Assembly: GCA_003155465.1 (NCBI GenBank)
Contig: PMCR01000301.1
Coordinates: 1 to 8,878, forward strand
Origin: Myxococcales bacterium
GTDB taxonomy: Bacteria; Myxococcota; Polyangia; Fen-1088
Length of the DNA: 8,878 nucleotides
Reading direction: 5' to 3'
Positions 6,617 to 8,878 of this stretch are shown piece after piece; positions within the stretch are counted from its first letter, which is position 1; the number at the start of each line of letters is the position of its first letter. Made by a program: the position numbers and the translations under genes. The notes below the pieces were generated by a model. The model did no database searches, had not been told where the DNA came from, and saw only the letters and a program-made list of their open reading frames with translations.

Positions 6617-8878
6617 TCAGTCTCGGCTCATGCCGACCCCGTGCAAAACGGCAGTCGCCGTGCTCTGACCGTCGGTCACGCTCACGCTGCCTTTGGCATC
6701 AACCAGCGTGGACACCGCCGTGAAGGTCACGATGATACTGCAGCTCTTGGAGGTCCCAGTCGGGAGCAAGACTGCACCGTAGCAGGTGTTGCTCTTGATA
6801 TTGAACGGGGGGCCGGTGTTGGTCACGCTCAGAGTGCGGGTGGGGGCCCCGCCGCTGTTGCTGATTGTCAGGGTTTGCGGAGGCGATTCCTGCAAGAGCG
6901 GCAGCGCACCAAAATCAAGCAGGGTGGGGGTGGCCACCAGCGTGGCCGGCGGAACCGCGGTGCCGGTGATGGTCAGGACGGCGGGTTTGGCTGTGCTGGA
7001 GCCAGTGGCGGTAATCCTTGCGGTCACCACGCCCACGGCCCCGGCCGCGGGCTTGAACTGCAACGCGAAGGTGCAGCTATCACCCTTGAGCAGCAGATTC
7101 CTGCCCGTGCAGGTGTCGGAAGCAGTGACAAGGACGAACTGCGGATCGGAGGGGGTCAAGGTGACGCTACCAGAGGCGTTGTCGCCGGTATTCTTCAGTG
7201 TGAAGGTGACTGCTGCGCTGGTAGCGCCGACCATGACGGTACCGAGGTCGGGACCGCCCGACAGAGCCAGGTTGCTGGGGAGGATTGGCGTGCCGGTCAG
7301 GGCTGCGGTGGCCGAAGAGGCGCCCGGGCCCGAGTCGGTGACCGTGAGGATCGCCTGCTCGCTTGTCGCTGTCGCCGACTTCGGCGAGAAAACTACGCTG
7401 AGCTGGCACGAGACCATCGCGCCACCCACGAGAGCCGTGACGCAGCTATTGCTGCTGATGCTGAAGTCGGCCGCGTTCGGCCCGCCAAGCACGGCCATCG
7501 GAATGCCGCTGACAACGTCGCCAGAGTTGGTCACGTAGAAGGTGACTGGCATGCTGGTCAACCCAGCCGTCGCGGTGAACGCCGCTGTCACCGGGGTCAT
7601 GGCCAACTTGGCGGGCGACTGCACGGTTGCAGTCAACATGACCGTCTTGGTCACGCCGCCCTGGCCTACGATGATGCTGCCAGACGCTGGACCTGCCGTC
7701 GTCCCTGTGAAGCTGACGACGATGTCGCAGGTCTGGCCCACGGCCAGCGTGTCCGAACATGTGGTGGCCGGAGCCAGGGTGAAGCCTGTGCCGTTGATCG
7801 TGATCACGATCCCGCTCAACCCAGTGGCCCCCTGGTTGGTCATGACCACCGTGTCGGTGGCAACTGCCTTGGGCGGCACCTTGCCAAGGTCAAGCGAGCT
7901 CGGCGTGAGGCTGAACTGCCCAGGCATCGTCGCAATGCCCGATACCAAGATCAGCTTGGGCGCGCTCGTCCCCTCGGAAACCGAGACGCTGCCGCTGATC
8001 GCCCCGGCCGCTACCGGGGTAGCCGAAATCGAAATCGTGCAGGTCGCGGTCGGAGCAAGGGTCATCCCCGAGCATCCCGAGGCCGTGATCCCCGCCCCGC
8101 TGACCGAGACCGTGATCGGGCCAGATGCGTGGGTGCCCGCGTTGGAGACCGTGACCATCTTTGGCGTTGCGCTCCTCCCGACATCAATCGACCCGAGATC
8201 CACAGATGGCTCGCTCACGGTGAGCATTGCCCCAGCCGTGGTGCCTCCGTTCCCGTCAACCGAAACGTCCGATGGCCTATCGGCGCTGCGCGTGTCTGTC
8301 GGCTGGGCCGCGTCCATCGCGACCGCGGGCGTCTGGGTGGTTCCGCCGACACCCCCGGTTTCGCCTGCGCCGGTTCCGCCGACACCTCCAGTCTCGCCTG
8401 CGCGGCCGCCGCCCGCCTTGGTCCACTCCACGCCCGAACTCGTCGAGGTGTAGATATGGCCAGCAGATGTGAGGGCGACCAGCTTGCTTCCGTCCGTCGA
8501 CGAGGCGACCGAAGCCCAGTCGTCAGACACACCTCTCCACGTCCAGGTGGCGCCGGAGTCCGCCGACGCAAAAATGTAGCCGCCGTTTACCACCGCGACC
8601 AGCTTGCTTCCGTCCGCTGACGAGGCGACCGAAACCCAGCTGTCAGACACACCTCTCTGCGTCCAGGTGGCGCCGGAGTTCGTCGATGTATAGATGTAGC
8701 CGCCGTTTGCGACCGCGACTAGCTTGGTCCCGTCCGCGGACGACGCCACCGAAGTCCAGTTGTTCGACGTCGCTTCGTCCACCCAGTCTTGCGTCCAGGT
8801 GGCGCCGGAGTTCGTCGACGTATAGATGTAGCCGCCGTTTGCGACCGCGACCAGCTTGGTCCCGTCCGCGGACGACGC
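6617..8878 (-). CDS. Large probably secreted repeat protein: propeller-like repeats, Gly-rich linker, five choice-of-anchor D type Ig-like domains; 5' end missing
   Basis: The frame is open through the right edge, so start and signal peptide are outside; 753 residues are visible. The first ~155 are 40-44 residue repeats with the pattern SADG(S/T)KLVAV..NGGYI(Y/F).S..SGATW. One copy, SADSGATW, matches the Asp-box (SxDxGxTW) of sialidase-like beta-propellers. Next comes a linker with two AGETGGVGGT units and an Asp/Thr-rich stretch (about 155-215). Five Ig-like domains of about 100 residues follow, each opening like LTPSSLDLGKV and containing VTNxG/ISNSG. Domains of this type (choice-of-anchor D / ASH-like) are common in large surface proteins. 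Each has a Cys pair 11-16 residues apart, suggesting disulfides and export. No membrane or sorting segment is seen at the C-terminus, which ends GVGMSRD. Function is unknown; binding to glycans or neighbours is plausible. It lies 357 bases before the operon and may be a separate unit. Confidence 0.85.
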   Translation of the reverse strand, partial: ASSADGTKLVAVANGGYIYTSTNSGATWTQDWVDEATSNNWTSVASSADGTKLVAVANGGYIYTSTNSGATWTQRGVSDSWVSVASSADGSKLVAVVNGGYIFASADSGATWTWRGVSDDWASVASSTDGSKLVALTSAGHIYTSTSSGVEWTKAGGGRAGETGGVGGTGAGETGGVGGTTQTPAVAMDAAQPTDTRSADRPSDVSVDGNGGTTAGAMLTVSEPSVDLGSIDVGRSATPKMVTVSNAGTHASGPITVSVSGAGITASGCSGMTLAPTATCTISISATPVAAGAISGSVSVSEGTSAPKLILVSGIATMPGQFSLTPSSLDLGKVPPKAVATDTVVMTNQGATGLSGIVITINGTGFTLAPATTCSDTLAVGQTCDIVVSFTGTTAGPASGSIIVGQGGVTKTVMLTATVQSPAKLAMTPVTAAFTATAGLTSMPVTFYVTNSGDVVSGIPMAVLGGPNAADFSISSNSCVTALVGGAMVSCQLSVVFSPKSATATSEQAILTVTDSGPGASSATAALTGTPILPSNLALSGGPDLGTVMVGATSAAVTFTLKNTGDNASGSVTLTPSDPQFVLVTASDTCTGRNLLLKGDSCTFALQFKPAAGAVGVVTARITATGSSTAKPAVLTITGTAVPPATLVATPTLLDFGALPLLQESPPQTLTISNSGGAPTRTLSVTNTGPPFNIKSNTCYGAVLLPTGTSKSCSIIVTFTAVSTLVDAKGSVSVTDGQSTATAVLHGVGMSRD
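8341..8406. repeat. Two tandem 33-base units in the glycine-rich linker
   Basis: Bases 8341-8373 and 8374-8406 are near copies, each opening TTCCGCCGACACC. On the minus strand each encodes 11 residues, AGETGGVGGT plus one. The period is a multiple of three, so gain or loss of units would change only the linker length. Confidence 0.8.
8451..8878. repeat. Tandem 120/132-base coding repeats
   Basis: Measured from the landmark TAGATGTAGC and its variants, units begin at 8451, 8571, 8691 and 8823. That gives two of 120 bases, one of 132, and a partial copy cut by the window edge. They encode the propeller-like repeats. The 132-base unit carries four extra codons in a loop. The 56 bases from 8823 differ from those at 8691 at only one position, which points to recent duplication or gene conversion. 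The array probably continues past the edge. Confidence 0.9.

Noticed and set aside
7542..8453. Plus-strand open frame (303 codons) rich in Val/Pro/Thr, with near-repeats
   Set aside because: Its repetitiveness is the antisense image of the Ig-like domains and the glycine linker; no independent start signal or motif.
6479..8620. Very long open frame on the plus strand (713 codons) opposite the repeat-protein gene
   Set aside because: Its product is Arg/Gly/His-rich with no family motif. It mirrors a minus-strand gene with clear domains and repeats, and GC-rich DNA leaves antisense frames open.

Overview
This is a GC-rich bacterial window whose genes concern the cell surface. It most likely comes from a myxobacterium or another deltaproteobacterial-type organism. 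That placement is an inference from protein style: a secreted-looking protein with a Gly/Thr- and Asp-rich spacer, a series of choice-of-anchor D type beta domains, sialidase-like short repeats, and a GAF-GGDEF cyclase. No rRNA or other marker gene is present to settle it.

Layout. At the left edge, on the plus strand, is the 3' part of a GAF-GGDEF diguanylate cyclase (1..1070). A 153-base convergent gap follows. It holds one arm of a strong inverted repeat (1192..1255) whose other arm lies inside the end of the next gene. From 6259 down to 1224, on the minus strand, runs a compact five-gene operon in this order of transcription: a family 4 glycosyltransferase, a PqqD-like protein with an unusual C-terminal tail, an HPr-kinase-like P-loop protein, a family 2 glycosyltransferase, and a large nucleotidyltransferase fused to two further modules. 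The first three genes are joined by two ATGA stop/start overlaps, and the last two joints are also very tight. A 357-base stretch without a convincing gene (6260..6616) lies upstream of the operon. Beyond it, and running off the right edge, is the 3' part of a large minus-strand gene (6617..8878) for a repeat-built, probably exported protein: beta-propeller-like repeats, then a glycine-rich linker, then five Ig-like domains.

How it may work together. PqqD-like domains bind leader peptides. HPr-kinase homologues and nucleotidyltransferases are known tailoring partners in some lasso-peptide clusters. The same trio also occurs beside glycosyltransferases in surface-polysaccharide loci. Here the trio sits with two glycosyltransferases. 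No lasso protease, Asn-synthetase-like cyclase, transporter or obvious precursor gene is visible, and the operon looks complete because it is bounded on both sides. The best candidate for an undescribed system is therefore this five-gene unit, possibly with the PqqD protein's own tail as the modified or recognised peptide. That last step is a hypothesis.
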